From contig JAJRTO010000037.1 of NCBI GenBank assembly GCA_024278235.1, positions 1 through 34,482 on the forward strand: 34,482 bases of DNA. The letters are read 5' to 3'. Position 1 is the first letter of the stretch. Every line of letters starts with the position of its first letter. The DNA comes from Candidatus Poribacteria bacterium (GTDB lineage: Bacteria > Poribacteria > WGA-4E > JAJRTO01). The translations under genes were made by a program, and so were the position numbers. The notes beneath the pieces were generated by a model that was given only the letters and a program-made list of their open reading frames with translations, was not told the DNA's origin and searched no databases. This document shows, piece by piece, positions 17,974 to 27,773 of this stretch.

Positions 17974-19005
17974 ATGGTGGATGTACCAAAACTGCTGAAG
18001 CGGAACCGCGAAAAGGTACAGCGCTGCCTCATGGAGTTCCTGCCGGTGACTCATGAGCACCCAAATCTCCAGGCTTTTTACACGATGATGTGGGATTATC
18101 CTCTGCGTGCAAGCAAGGGCCTTCGTTCCACATTGTGCTTGTTGATCTGTGAAGCGTTTGGCGGCAAACCACATTTGGCCATCCGTACAGCGGCTGCCAT
18201 TGAACTGTTCCAGAACTGGATCCTTATCCACGATGATATTGAGGATGCCTCGGATCTCCGACGCGGGGAGCCGTGCCTGCACCACAAGTACGGGATACCT
18301 ATGGCGATCAATGCGGGGGATGCGCTTCACAATCAGATGTGGTGTCTGCTTCATCAGAATGTGGAGGATTTGGGTTATGAATGCTCCTTCCAGGTGCTTC
18401 ATGAATTTACCGAACTGGTAAGTACTGTGGCCGCAGGACAACACATTGAATTGAGTTGGGTGGCCCAGGACACCTGGGATCTTTCCGAAGAAGATTACTA
18501 CTTGATGTGTGAGCGGAAGACAGCTTCCTATACGTGTGTAAGTCCGTGCAGGCTTGGTGCCCTCATTGCAGGAGCATCGAAGCGAGAGATCAATGCTTTC
18601 CGAGAAATCGGTCGTACATTGGGAATCGCCTTTCAGCTACAGGATGATCTGCTGAACCTCACAGCCGATGAGGGCAAATATGGTAAGGAGATCGCGGGGG
18701 ATCTGTGGGAAGGTAAGCGCACGCTGATTCTCATCCATCTGCTGCGACGTAGCTCACAGATAGAAAAAGAGCGGATTCAAGCGATTCTCAGCGAACCACG
18801 AACCATGAAGCAGGAGTCGGATATCTTATGGATCCTTGATCAAATGCACTCCCATGGTTCGACTGAATACGCCCGCACACATGCTCAGCGGTTAGTGCAG
18901 TTTTCCAAACAACTGTTTAACGAGCAGTTTCCAAGACTTCCGAACTCACAGGCTCGTGAAGCATTCCTGGATGTAGTGGATTTCGTGATCGAGCGCGAAT
19001 ACTAG
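17974..19005 (+). CDS. Polyprenyl (geranylgeranyl/farnesyl) diphosphate synthase family protein
   Basis: First Asp-rich motif 'LIHDDIEDASDLRRGEPCLHHKYG' and second 'FQLQDDLLNLTADEGKYGKEIAGDLWEGKRTLILIHLL'. GGGAGG RBS before ATG 17974. Confidence 0.88.
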   Translation: MVDVPKLLKRNREKVQRCLMEFLPVTHEHPNLQAFYTMMWDYPLRASKGLRSTLCLLICEAFGGKPHLAIRTAAAIELFQNWILIHDDIEDASDLRRGEPCLHHKYGIPMAINAGDALHNQMWCLLHQNVEDLGYECSFQVLHEFTELVSTVAAGQHIELSWVAQDTWDLSEEDYYLMCERKTASYTCVSPCRLGALIAGASKREINAFREIGRTLGIAFQLQDDLLNLTADEGKYGKEIAGDLWEGKRTLILIHLLRRSSQIEKERIQAILSEPRTMKQESDILWILDQMHSHGSTEYARTHAQRLVQFSKQLFNEQFPRLPNSQAREAFLDVVDFVIEREY

Positions 19006-19018
19006 CTTCCCGGAGGTA

Positions 19019-20629
19019 ATGACCATGCTCCGCACCACATTTGCGATTCTTCCACTATTGGTTCTATGGATCTTCTTCACAGGCTGTGCCACCCATCCCC
19101 CTCCTTCAGCCAACATTGATCGGACGCTCTCCCCTGAGGATCTGACGAGTCAGGGATCGATCACGGAGGCAACGGAGACTGAGGAAGAAGAATGGACTCC
19201 CCCTCCCCGTAATCTGATGGCAGATATTCCGCGAGCTTATCGTGACGCTGTACGTCAGCAGTTCGGGAATGCCCTGGAAGCAACCCCCATCCTGGACTGG
19301 TATGATCATGGTATGGAGGCTTATCAAGAGGGACGCTACAAAGAAGCCGAAAGATCCCTGAAGAAAGTGCTTGAAGAGATGCCTGGCTTCCTTCCCGTTC
19401 TCTATAACCTCGGACTCACCTATTACTATCAGGAACAGTACACGGAATCTATCGACACTTTTGAGCAACTGATTGAGCAAATCAACAAAACCGGAGTGGA
19501 TGATGTGAGTCTATTGCTCAATCCGGATATTCTGCACGATGCTTATATCAATCTTGGGATGGCATACTATAAAGCGGGAGACTTTGGTAAGGCTATTCCA
19601 ATGTTCATGAAAGTCATGCCGGATGAAACCGCCCACTACAACCTTGTGTCTGTCTACTACAGCATGAAGGATTATCCCAAGGTGGTCACACTGGTTACAG
19701 AGTTCATAGAGAAATATGGCCAGGACGCTCAACTCTATAATCTCCAGGGGCTCGCACACTACCACCAGGAACAGTACGATCAGGCATTGAGAGCCTTTGA
19801 ACAGGCAGTCCAGATAGATTCTGAAGATGCGCAGATTCAACTCAACGTTGGCCTGCTCTACATACGTCTTCAGCAGTACGCAAAAGCGGAAGCTGCCTTC
19901 CGAAAAGCAAAAGAATTAGATCCAGAAGTCAACGTTGATGAATACGTCAACCTTGTGCAACGTGTGGACAAGCGCGAGGGACGGATCCACTATAACCGGG
20001 CCGTTCAGTTTCACAAAGATGGAAAAATCGACGCGGCGATCGTTGAATGGAAAAAAGCAATTGAATTGGATCCTGAATTCATCGAGGCTCACATCAACCT
20101 TGCAGCGGTCTATAGTGCGCAAGGACGACAGGGAGATGCAATTACCCATTTGGATCAAGCGACACAACTTGATCGGACATCGTTTGAAGCCTACTATAAT
20201 CTGGGGCTTGCTTATTTCAAAGTTCGTCGCTATAAGGATGCCATTGAGGCTTTGCAGCACGCGACAAAATTGAACCCGGATCACGCAGAGGCACAGTTTA
20301 ATCTCGGGATGGCCTTGTATCGAAATAAACAGCCGGAAGAAGCGATTGAACCTCTTCGCAAAACCATCCAGCTCAAGCCTACGTGGCTAGAGCCTCGAAA
20401 GAATCTTGGACTCATCCTGGGGCATCTGAGACGGTTTGATGAGGGGATTGATGTATTCAAAGAACTCTTGAAATTTCATCCTCGTAACAGTGATGCTTAC
20501 TACAACCTTGGGGTACTCCACTTTAAGAATGGCAATAGAGAGGATGCTATTGCGGCACTTGAAAACGCGATACGCTATGATATGATGAACACAAAGGCCC
20601 ATGCGATGCTTGAGCAACTGACCCAATAG
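19019..20629 (+). CDS. TPR-repeat lipoprotein
   Basis: Lipobox-like 'LWIFFTGCATHPPPS', then many TPR units, e.g. 'AHINLAAVYSAQGRQGDAITHLDQATQLDRTSFEAYYNLGLAYFKVRRYKDAIEALQHATKLNPDHAEAQFNLGMALYRNKQPEEAIEPL'. Confidence 0.9.
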   Translation: MTMLRTTFAILPLLVLWIFFTGCATHPPPSANIDRTLSPEDLTSQGSITEATETEEEEWTPPPRNLMADIPRAYRDAVRQQFGNALEATPILDWYDHGMEAYQEGRYKEAERSLKKVLEEMPGFLPVLYNLGLTYYYQEQYTESIDTFEQLIEQINKTGVDDVSLLLNPDILHDAYINLGMAYYKAGDFGKAIPMFMKVMPDETAHYNLVSVYYSMKDYPKVVTLVTEFIEKYGQDAQLYNLQGLAHYHQEQYDQALRAFEQAVQIDSEDAQIQLNVGLLYIRLQQYAKAEAAFRKAKELDPEVNVDEYVNLVQRVDKREGRIHYNRAVQFHKDGKIDAAIVEWKKAIELDPEFIEAHINLAAVYSAQGRQGDAITHLDQATQLDRTSFEAYYNLGLAYFKVRRYKDAIEALQHATKLNPDHAEAQFNLGMALYRNKQPEEAIEPLRKTIQLKPTWLEPRKNLGLILGHLRRFDEGIDVFKELLKFHPRNSDAYYNLGVLHFKNGNREDAIAALENAIRYDMMNTKAHAMLEQLTQ

Positions 20630-20662
20630 CAACGGCCAGGAACTGTCTTATCTGAGGTATCT

Positions 20663-20944
20663 ATGACCATTCAGGAATTTCAGCGATGCATAGAGGAACT
20701 CTACTATGATCGAGACCAACAGAGAGGCATCGATAGGACATTTATCTGGTTCGTAGAGGAAGTGGGAGAACTGGCGAGAGAAATCAAAGACAGTCGAGAT
20801 CCTCAAAGGCTCAAAGAAGAGATTGCCGATGTATTTGCTTGGTTGAGTACCATTGCGAGTCTCTTAAGGATCGATCTCGAAGATGCTGCATCAATCTATG
20901 CGACGGGTTGCCCTAAATGCCAACAAACTCCCTGCACATGCTGA
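20663..20944 (+). CDS. MazG-like nucleotide pyrophosphohydrolase
   Basis: 93 aa; 'FIWFVEEVGELAREIKDSRDPQRLKEEIADVFAWLSTIASLLRIDLEDA' (EExxE...EEIADVFAW motif) with terminal 'CPKCQQTPCTC'. Confidence 0.85.
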   Translation: MTIQEFQRCIEELYYDRDQQRGIDRTFIWFVEEVGELAREIKDSRDPQRLKEEIADVFAWLSTIASLLRIDLEDAASIYATGCPKCQQTPCTC

Positions 20945-21093
20945 AAAGATCGAAGCAGAAATATCGTCGGGCTACACTCTGGTTCCCGTTCAGTCTCATC
21001 GTCATACTTGTGGGAATCCCCTGGGACCGGGCACGACTGCCAGGTTAGGCTCATCCCCTCAGAACCAAACGATATTAGCACAGAGACAGATGG

Positions 21094-21771
21094 CTATGTT
21101 CGTTCGTCTTTTTCGACGAGGCCATCACGGAGACGAACGACACGCCGTGCATGGCGTGCAATGTCCTGTTCGTGCGTGACCATGAGGATGGTGTTGCCTT
21201 CTTCATTCAAGCGGTCGAAGATCTCCATGATCTCCTCACTGGATCGAGAATCGAGGTTACCCGTCGGTTCATCTGCAAACAGAATAGATGGGTCGTTGAC
21301 CAGTGCCCGTGCGATAGCAACCCTTTGCTGTTGTCCTCCCGACATCTCATTCGATTTGTGATGGATGCGATCCGCTAAGCCTACGGCCTCCAGAGCAGCC
21401 ATCGCCCGTCGCCGCCGTTCTCGACGTCCGGTTCCAAAATAGATCAGCGGCAGTTCAACGTTATGCAGTGCTGAAGTACGTGGCAGCAAGTTATAGGACT
21501 GGAAGACAAACCCAATCTTGCGGTTACGGATCTCTGCCAGTTGATTGTCTGACAAGGTTCCCACTTCTTCACCGTCCAATTTATAAGAACCCTCCGTCGG
21601 CTTGGACAGACAGCCAAGAATGTCCATGAGTGTCGATTTCCCCGATCCAGATGGTCCCATAATCGCCACGAATTCCCCTTGTTCGACGTTAAGATCCAGG
21701 CCGCGCAACGCCCGGACCTCAACTGTCCCCATCTGGTAGACTTTCGTCAGATTATGAACTTCGATCAACAT
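21094..21771 (-). CDS. ABC transporter ATP-binding protein (MacB/LolD/YknY type)
   Basis: '[32 protein letters not shown]', '[36 protein letters not shown]', '[21 protein letters not shown]'. Confidence 0.95.
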   Translation of the reverse strand: MLIEVHNLTKVYQMGTVEVRALRGLDLNVEQGEFVAIMGPSGSGKSTLMDILGCLSKPTEGSYKLDGEEVGTLSDNQLAEIRNRKIGFVFQSYNLLPRTSALHNVELPLIYFGTGRRERRRRAMAALEAVGLADRIHHKSNEMSGGQQQRVAIARALVNDPSILFADEPTGNLDSRSSEEIMEIFDRLNEEGNTILMVTHEQDIARHARRVVRLRDGLVEKDERT

Positions 21772-21774
21772 TGT

Positions 21775-23760
21775 CTAGCGTTCTCTTTCTTGTTGGGTTA
21801 GCTCTTCAATAGAAGGGACAAAGACACGATCTCCTTCTTGAAGTCCTGCAAGAATCTCATAGTGCGTATCACTGCGCAAACCGACCTCAATGGGCGTTTC
21901 TACTCCTTTGAGTTCATTCTCGTCTTTGGACCTTCTCCAGCGTCTGAACCTTTTCCGGCGTCCGGATTCTTTTTTATCCTTATCCCCGGGTTTGTCCAAT
22001 CGTACAAAGTAGCGACGTTCACTCTGCACAACAGCTTCGAGATTAGGGATCTGTTGTTCATCCTCGAGATTAAGAGTGATCTCTGTTGGGCCACTTCGAA
22101 GTCCTTTGGGAGAGCGATCCAGAAGAATATGGACATTCTCACGTGCCTTTGATGAGTCAACATCGAGTACTTTTCCTTTGAGCTTTCGACCTGAAAGTGT
22201 TTCCACTTCGAGAGACTGCCCCGCATAGAGCGCACCGATATCTGAATCAGGGACGTTGACTGTGATGATCAACCGTTCTTGTCGGATCACCGCATCTATC
22301 GGAAGTTGAAGGACATCATCGCGTTGATCCACGATGATATCAACATCGGCGCTCATAGCAGGCCGCAACTCGCTGGATTCACTTTCGACCTCGACAGTGA
22401 CCTCAAACTTGATCACGTTTTCTCCCGGGATGCCGCTTGGAGCAATTTCTGTGACAATGCCCTCAAAGGTTTTCTTTGGATACGCGTCGACTGTCACCTT
22501 TGCCTTCTGATCGAGCTTGACCTTACTGATATCGTGCTCGTTGATCTGTACTTTTACAACCATTGTAGAGAGATCTGCGATCTGCATAATCGCCGGACCT
22601 TGTGCAAAGGCGGATCGTCCGGAGGTAATGATCTCACCTTCCTCTACTGCCAGTCGGGTGATCACACCTGACATCGACGCAACGAGTAATGTCCACGTGA
22701 GTCGATCTTTTGCGTTCTGGAGAGTGCTCTTAGCTCGCACGAGGTCAGCCTTCGCACTCTCCTCGGCATACTTACTGATCTCCTTTTCAGCTTCGATGCT
22801 CTCCATCAGTTGCTGAAGGCGCGTTTGCGTATTCTTGAGTTCTACCTCGGCCTGTTTCTCTTGAGCAGCACGGGAAAGCTTCAGAGACTCCACATTCTCA
22901 CGTTGATAATCAAGGGTTGTTTTACGTGACTCAATGGCAGTATTACGTGCCTCAACGTTCTTTTGCTGGGAGTCAACAGTCTTTAGCTGAGTTGCAACAG
23001 TCTGCTGGGCCGCCTGGTACTGTGAAAGCATATTTGCTTCGCGCGCCTGCGCATCCTCCAGGGTTTTCTTGGAGACATATCCTTTCTGGTAGAGATCCTG
23101 CTGACGCTTGAGATCCGAACTCGCATTCTCCCAATTGATCCGCGCCGATTCTTCCGTATTTCGATATTGTTGTAGCACGAGTCTGGCCTGCTGAAGCGCG
23201 ATCTCCGCCTGATTCAGTGCGATCAGATCCTGCTGCAAGCTGTCCTCTGTTGTTGATATTTGGGTCTTCGCTTGCGAGATCTGTTGATAGGTGATCGCCT
23301 TTGCAGCATCATAAGCAGCCTGTGCAGCGATCAGAGTCTCACGAGCCTGCTCCAGAACGCTATCCTGCTGTTTCTCTGTCAGCAAGGTGCGGCGTTGTGC
23401 CTGCTCTAAACGGGCTTCAGCGGCATCCATGTTGGCCTGCGCCTGGTTCATTTCTTCCCGGATGAAACGGTCGTCGATCTTCAGCAGAGGATCCCCTTTA
23501 TTAACAAGCTGACCATCATCAACATAAACTTCCTGGACTTCACCTTCGACGTTGGATTTGACTTCGACTGAAATCAAGGGTTCAAGATTTCCTCGCTCCT
23601 TGATCTGAACGGTGAATTCACCTCGGCGGACGATCTCAATTGAATTATCGTCTTCATTGGCCTCACCACGACGGAAGGGCCGAAAAACAAGGACAAGCAC
23701 CAAGATTGGTAGGATGATGGCTGAGCTAATGATCACGGTTTTCTTTTTTGGTCTTCTCAC
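21775..23760 (-). CDS. HlyD/MacA-family periplasmic adaptor, long coiled-coil (adaptor B)
   Basis: 'GNLEPLISVEVKSNVEGEVQEVYVDDGQLVNKGDPLLKID', long coiled coil, 'ELRPAMSADVDIIVDQRDDVLQLPIDAV'. GTG start overlaps the TolC stop (GTGA, 23757-23760). Confidence 0.9.
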   Translation of the reverse strand: MRRPKKKTVIISSAIILPILVLVLVFRPFRRGEANEDDNSIEIVRRGEFTVQIKERGNLEPLISVEVKSNVEGEVQEVYVDDGQLVNKGDPLLKIDDRFIREEMNQAQANMDAAEARLEQAQRRTLLTEKQQDSVLEQARETLIAAQAAYDAAKAITYQQISQAKTQISTTEDSLQQDLIALNQAEIALQQARLVLQQYRNTEESARINWENASSDLKRQQDLYQKGYVSKKTLEDAQAREANMLSQYQAAQQTVATQLKTVDSQQKNVEARNTAIESRKTTLDYQRENVESLKLSRAAQEKQAEVELKNTQTRLQQLMESIEAEKEISKYAEESAKADLVRAKSTLQNAKDRLTWTLLVASMSGVITRLAVEEGEIITSGRSAFAQGPAIMQIADLSTMVVKVQINEHDISKVKLDQKAKVTVDAYPKKTFEGIVTEIAPSGIPGENVIKFEVTVEVESESSELRPAMSADVDIIVDQRDDVLQLPIDAVIRQERLIITVNVPDSDIGALYAGQSLEVETLSGRKLKGKVLDVDSSKARENVHILLDRSPKGLRSGPTEITLNLEDEQQIPNLEAVVQSERRYFVRLDKPGDKDKKESGRRKRFRRWRRSKDENELKGVETPIEVGLRSDTHYEILAGLQEGDRVFVPSIEELTQQERER

Positions 23761-25169
23761 TGAAGTTCCCCCATGGCTTTCCTGAGCTGGCTCTGTGCGA
23801 TCTTATAATCGTAGAAAGCATTGACTCTTGCTGTGAGTGCCTGGGCATAATTATTCTGTGCATCCAGTAATTCCAACGGAATAGCGAGTTCCTGTTCAAA
23901 CCGGGCGTTCGTAACTTCGAGATTGAGTTCTGCATCTCGAACCCGCTTTTTTGCAATATCCAGGGCTTTTTCAGCACGTTGCACTTCCAGATGAGCTTGA
24001 CGAACCTCCAATGCGATAGAGCGTTCCAGGGCAGCCGCATCCTCTAGTTCCCGCTCTCGTTGCAGTTCAACTTGTTCAACTTGACGTTTCGTACGTCCAC
24101 CATCGAACAAAGGAAAACTGAGGGTCGCCAGCGCTTGCCATGATCGGTGATTCTTAAAGTCATCGCGTTCCCTTAGATAATCATCGAGTAGGACATTATA
24201 ATCATAGGAAGCTGTCAACCGAGGCCAACGCTGTAATCTGGCCAAGCTGAGTGACCAGTCCAGGCGGTCGAATGTCGCTTGGGTCTCTGCTCTCTCTGGT
24301 CGTCGTTCAAGCGCCCTTTCGGTCGCTTCATCAATGGAGATGTCCAGTTTGGGTAACGGTTTCCCATCTATATACGCCTGATAATCTGGATCTTCCGCGA
24401 CGTTGACAAGAGTTCCCGGATCCAGGCCCAACAACGTAGGGAGTGCCGCCATTGCCACATCGAGCGCGTTTTGATCGTTGAGCAGATTCAGTTCACTGAT
24501 CGCCTCATTCAATTCGATATTGGCAACATCCGCATCGATGAGCGAACCGACATCCCGAAAGGCTTCGGCCCGCTTTGTATTCTGACGGGCTTGTTCCAAC
24601 AACTCCTTATCAACCTTGACCAGTTCCTGTGTTCTGAGGATATTATAGTATCCACGAGTAATGTCCAGGAGGAGATTGAGTTTCAAGCGTTCATACTGAG
24701 CCTCGCTGAGACGCGTGTCCGCTTTACTTTGGCCAAGTGTGGCTTCCCGTTGACCATGATCCCACAAGACATAGCTACCACGGATCGTCGAATCGTAATT
24801 GGGTTGCTCCCAGCCAAAGTCAATCTGATCCGTGAACTGGTAACGTCCGTTCACACCGATATCAGGCAAATAGTTCGACTTGGCATCCTGTACACGGAGT
24901 CGATTTAACTCAACGTTTGTACGCGCATTGCGAATCGTCGATGAGTACTGGAGGGCGATGTCGATACATTGAGGAAGTGTCAAAGGTTCCGAAAGTTTCA
25001 GATCCTCGGCATCCACGGGATGGGCCGTGAGAAAAAGAAAAAGGAAAGGAAAGACAAGCAAACGGTGAACTGGCATAGGCAAATGCTCCTGGGTTTGGTA
25101 TCGTCCACTAAGACGTAGAAGATGCAATGGAAGTTTACGTGAGTACCAATGGGGTTTCCATTTATTCAA
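23757..25169 (-). CDS. TolC-family outer membrane efflux protein
   Basis: 'LTLPQCIDIALQYSSTIRNARTNVELNRLRVQDAKSNYLPDIGVNGRYQF' and 'ALEVRQAHLEVQRAEKALDIAKKRVRDAELNLEVTNARFEQELAIPLELLDAQNNYAQALT', as in OEP domains. Confidence 0.9.
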   Translation of the reverse strand: MNKWKPHWYSRKLPLHLLRLSGRYQTQEHLPMPVHRLLVFPFLFLFLTAHPVDAEDLKLSEPLTLPQCIDIALQYSSTIRNARTNVELNRLRVQDAKSNYLPDIGVNGRYQFTDQIDFGWEQPNYDSTIRGSYVLWDHGQREATLGQSKADTRLSEAQYERLKLNLLLDITRGYYNILRTQELVKVDKELLEQARQNTKRAEAFRDVGSLIDADVANIELNEAISELNLLNDQNALDVAMAALPTLLGLDPGTLVNVAEDPDYQAYIDGKPLPKLDISIDEATERALERRPERAETQATFDRLDWSLSLARLQRWPRLTASYDYNVLLDDYLRERDDFKNHRSWQALATLSFPLFDGGRTKRQVEQVELQRERELEDAAALERSIALEVRQAHLEVQRAEKALDIAKKRVRDAELNLEVTNARFEQELAIPLELLDAQNNYAQALTARVNAFYDYKIAQSQLRKAMGELQ

Positions 25170-25180
25170 TAGGATTTCAT

Positions 25181-26491
25181 TTATTCATACCTCAAGGCTT
25201 CGATGGGGCTTAAACGGGCAGCCTTGCTTGCCGGATAGAGACCAAAAGTAATTCCCACGCTGACGGCTACAATAAACGCGATGATCACAGAGATCGGAGA
25301 AAAAACCACCGGCCATTGAGTCCCCTCCCAGACGAGTCTTGAGATGAGATTCGCGGTCGCGTTGCCGAGGACGTATCCGAAGCCAGCACCCAGGATACCG
25401 CCGCCCAGACTCAATGCCGCGGATTCAACGAGAAATTGAAACAAAATGTCACGCCGTCTGGCCCCGATGGCTTTCCGCAAGCCGATCTCTTTTGTGCGTT
25501 CCGTAACAGAGATCAGCATGATATTCATGATACCAATTCCAGCGACAAGAAGTGCGATACTCGCAATGCCACCGAGCATCAGCTTCATGATGAGGCTAAC
25601 CTTCTCCGCTGTTTGTAGTTCCTCAGTGGCCATCCAGATCTCATATTGATTTTGGGGTCCCGGATGCTGCCGACTCAAAACGGCCTCGATCTCTTGCACG
25701 CTCTGCTCGATCTGTGTGACATCCGCTACCTCAGCTCGGATGCGTTCCAGGCGTTTGCTACCGGTGACTCGCTGTTGAAAGGTCGTGAGTGGCATAATGA
25801 TCGTGTCATCCCAGCCCTCTGTAGCCCCTGTATCCCCCTTGCGTTCCATCACACCAATGATCTTCAGACGCATGTCAAAAGAATCTCCCCAGTGTTGGCG
25901 GAAACGTTGAGCACGGATTTCCAGCCCAATGGGATCCATCTCGCCAAAGAGATCCTGCGCCAACTGGGCTCCGATGATCCCAACCGTGGCTCCTCGTTCG
26001 ACATCACGGTCATTCAGGAACCGACCTTCCAACACATACCAGTTGTGAGAACGCTGATATCCCGATGTCGTCCCCACGAGACGTGCGTTTTTTGTGTTTC
26101 CTTCAACACTGGCATTCACATCGTTATTATCAAGCTCAGGAACGGCCTGCACAACGGAAGGCGCGCGTGTTTCGATTGCAACGGCATCGTCAAATTCGAG
26201 ATCCTCTCCCCGGTTGTAGGTCCACCGTCCACGAACCACTTGACGGGCTGTCTGACTGAGGGTTCCTCCTCGGCTACTCCGCTGCCACGGATTCCGGTAG
26301 ATCTCGACAATATGAGTACCACCTGTCTGCTGGATTTCATTGAGCGTCAAGACACGGGCACCATCACCAATTGCCACCACACTCACGACGGTACCGATCC
26401 CAATGACAATTCCCAGCGTTGTGAGGAGAGCGCGTAACGGATGCTTTCGGAGGTCAGAAAATGCCATCGCAAAGCCATCGAAGAGATTCAT
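25181..26491 (-). CDS. MacB/FtsX-type ABC transporter permease (permease B)
   Basis: 'LRALLTTLGIVIGIGTVVSVVAIGDGA' and 'GGIGIMNI'-like 'VAGIGIMNIMLISVTERTKEIGLRKAIGARRRDILFQFLVESAALSLGGGILG'. Confidence 0.93.
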   Translation of the reverse strand: MNLFDGFAMAFSDLRKHPLRALLTTLGIVIGIGTVVSVVAIGDGARVLTLNEIQQTGGTHIVEIYRNPWQRSSRGGTLSQTARQVVRGRWTYNRGEDLEFDDAVAIETRAPSVVQAVPELDNNDVNASVEGNTKNARLVGTTSGYQRSHNWYVLEGRFLNDRDVERGATVGIIGAQLAQDLFGEMDPIGLEIRAQRFRQHWGDSFDMRLKIIGVMERKGDTGATEGWDDTIIMPLTTFQQRVTGSKRLERIRAEVADVTQIEQSVQEIEAVLSRQHPGPQNQYEIWMATEELQTAEKVSLIMKLMLGGIASIALLVAGIGIMNIMLISVTERTKEIGLRKAIGARRRDILFQFLVESAALSLGGGILGAGFGYVLGNATANLISRLVWEGTQWPVVFSPISVIIAFIVAVSVGITFGLYPASKAARLSPIEALRYE

Positions 26492-26494
26492 GTG

Positions 26495-27751
26495 TTACTC
26501 CGTTCTAAGAGCTTCTACCGGTGCCAGACGTGCTGCACGAATAGCAGGATAAAGCCCAAAGGAGATACCTATCGTTGCTGAAAAAACAAGAGCAACCACA
26601 GCCCAGAACAGGGGGAGTGCAGAGGGCCAATGTACTGACTTGATGATAAAACTGGTGATAACCCACGCCACACCTACGCCAAAGAAGATCCCCAGAGCCA
26701 ATCCAATGATACCACCCAGGGTGCAGAGAAGAACCGCTTCTATCAAGAACTGACCGAGGATATCGCGTCGCTTCGCGCCCAGCGCCTTGCGCAATCCAAT
26801 TTCATGAGTGCGTTCAGCGACCGATACCAGCATGACATTCATGATACCGATGCCACCGACAAGGAGCGAAAAGCCCGCCACACCACTCAGTAGAATCTTG
26901 ATGATCTTGTTGATCCTCAGCACAAAATCCAGGCCGCTTGCGACATCTCGCGTTGTGAAAAATTCTTCCCCCCGATGTCGCTTCTTCATGAGTTCGGTAG
27001 CTTCTATAATTGCTTGAGGGACTTTATCCACACTTTTGGCCTGGATGGAGAGCATCCGGACATAATCGTTCCCTGTGAACCGTTGCTGTACCGTGGTGAG
27101 CGGAATGAACACAGAATCATCCAGGTTCCAGCCGTATCTTAAGCTGCGTCCTCGAGGTTCCATCGTTCCGATCACGGTGAAACGTTCATTTCGGAGTTTT
27201 ACCGACTCGCCGACGGGATTCTCGCCATCGAACAATTCATCGACGACCTCCTGGCCCAGCACACACACAGAGAGGGCACGATCCACATCCGTATCTGAAA
27301 TAAAGCGTCCCCACCGGACAGACCACTTCATCCCCTCCTGGAACGATGGTGTGACTCCTTGATAACCGGAGCGCATCTCCCGCGCTTCGGCCCCTGCACC
27401 GGTGCTGACATGCACTCCTCGCCATTCAGGGATGGAGGGCATAGCAAGCCTCACAGAGGGACATTCCGCCTCAATTGCGAGAGCATCTTCATACGTGAAG
27501 CGTTCTTCACTATCATTGCGCACCCATCTGCCACCTTTTTGAATATGCCGGGAGCGAAAGAATCGTATCATCGTTGCGCCGCCAAGTTTTTCAGAATCTT
27601 GCATGATGATCGTTTTGGCTCCATCCCCAATAGAGATCATGGAGATAACGGCTGCCACGCCGATCATAACGCCGAGCATCGTCAGAAAGGTGCGCATCTT
27701 GTGGCTCAATAAGGCACGAATTCCGGAGGCGATTCCCTCTAGCAGATTCAT
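26495..27751 (-). CDS. MacB/FtsX-type ABC transporter permease (permease A)
   Basis: 'MNLLEGIASGIRALLSHKMRTFLTMLGVMIGVAAVISMISIGDGA' and 'VGGIGIMNVMLVSVAERTHEIGLRKALGAKRRDILGQFLIEAVLL'. The homology start at 27751 is preferred to the longer ORF start at 27859. Confidence 0.92.
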   Translation of the reverse strand: MNLLEGIASGIRALLSHKMRTFLTMLGVMIGVAAVISMISIGDGAKTIIMQDSEKLGGATMIRFFRSRHIQKGGRWVRNDSEERFTYEDALAIEAECPSVRLAMPSIPEWRGVHVSTGAGAEAREMRSGYQGVTPSFQEGMKWSVRWGRFISDTDVDRALSVCVLGQEVVDELFDGENPVGESVKLRNERFTVIGTMEPRGRSLRYGWNLDDSVFIPLTTVQQRFTGNDYVRMLSIQAKSVDKVPQAIIEATELMKKRHRGEEFFTTRDVASGLDFVLRINKIIKILLSGVAGFSLLVGGIGIMNVMLVSVAERTHEIGLRKALGAKRRDILGQFLIEAVLLCTLGGIIGLALGIFFGVGVAWVITSFIIKSVHWPSALPLFWAVVALVFSATIGISFGLYPAIRAARLAPVEALRTE

Positions 27752-27773
27752 GGATAGTATGCCCTCCCTCTCC

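Noticed and set aside
17623-18444. 273-aa minus-strand ORF across the kinase 3' end and the polyprenyl synthase 5' end
   Set aside because: Antisense to two strong CDSs; low-complexity shadow of the Tyr tail; no domain similarity.
21139-21162. CACGCC-gtgcat-GGCGTG palindrome
   Set aside because: Lies inside the 3' coding end of the ABC ATPase (Arg/Ala-rich codons). A chance coding palindrome is the simpler explanation.
25646-26437. 263-aa plus-strand ORF
   Set aside because: Antisense to the FtsX-type permease, which has clear motifs.
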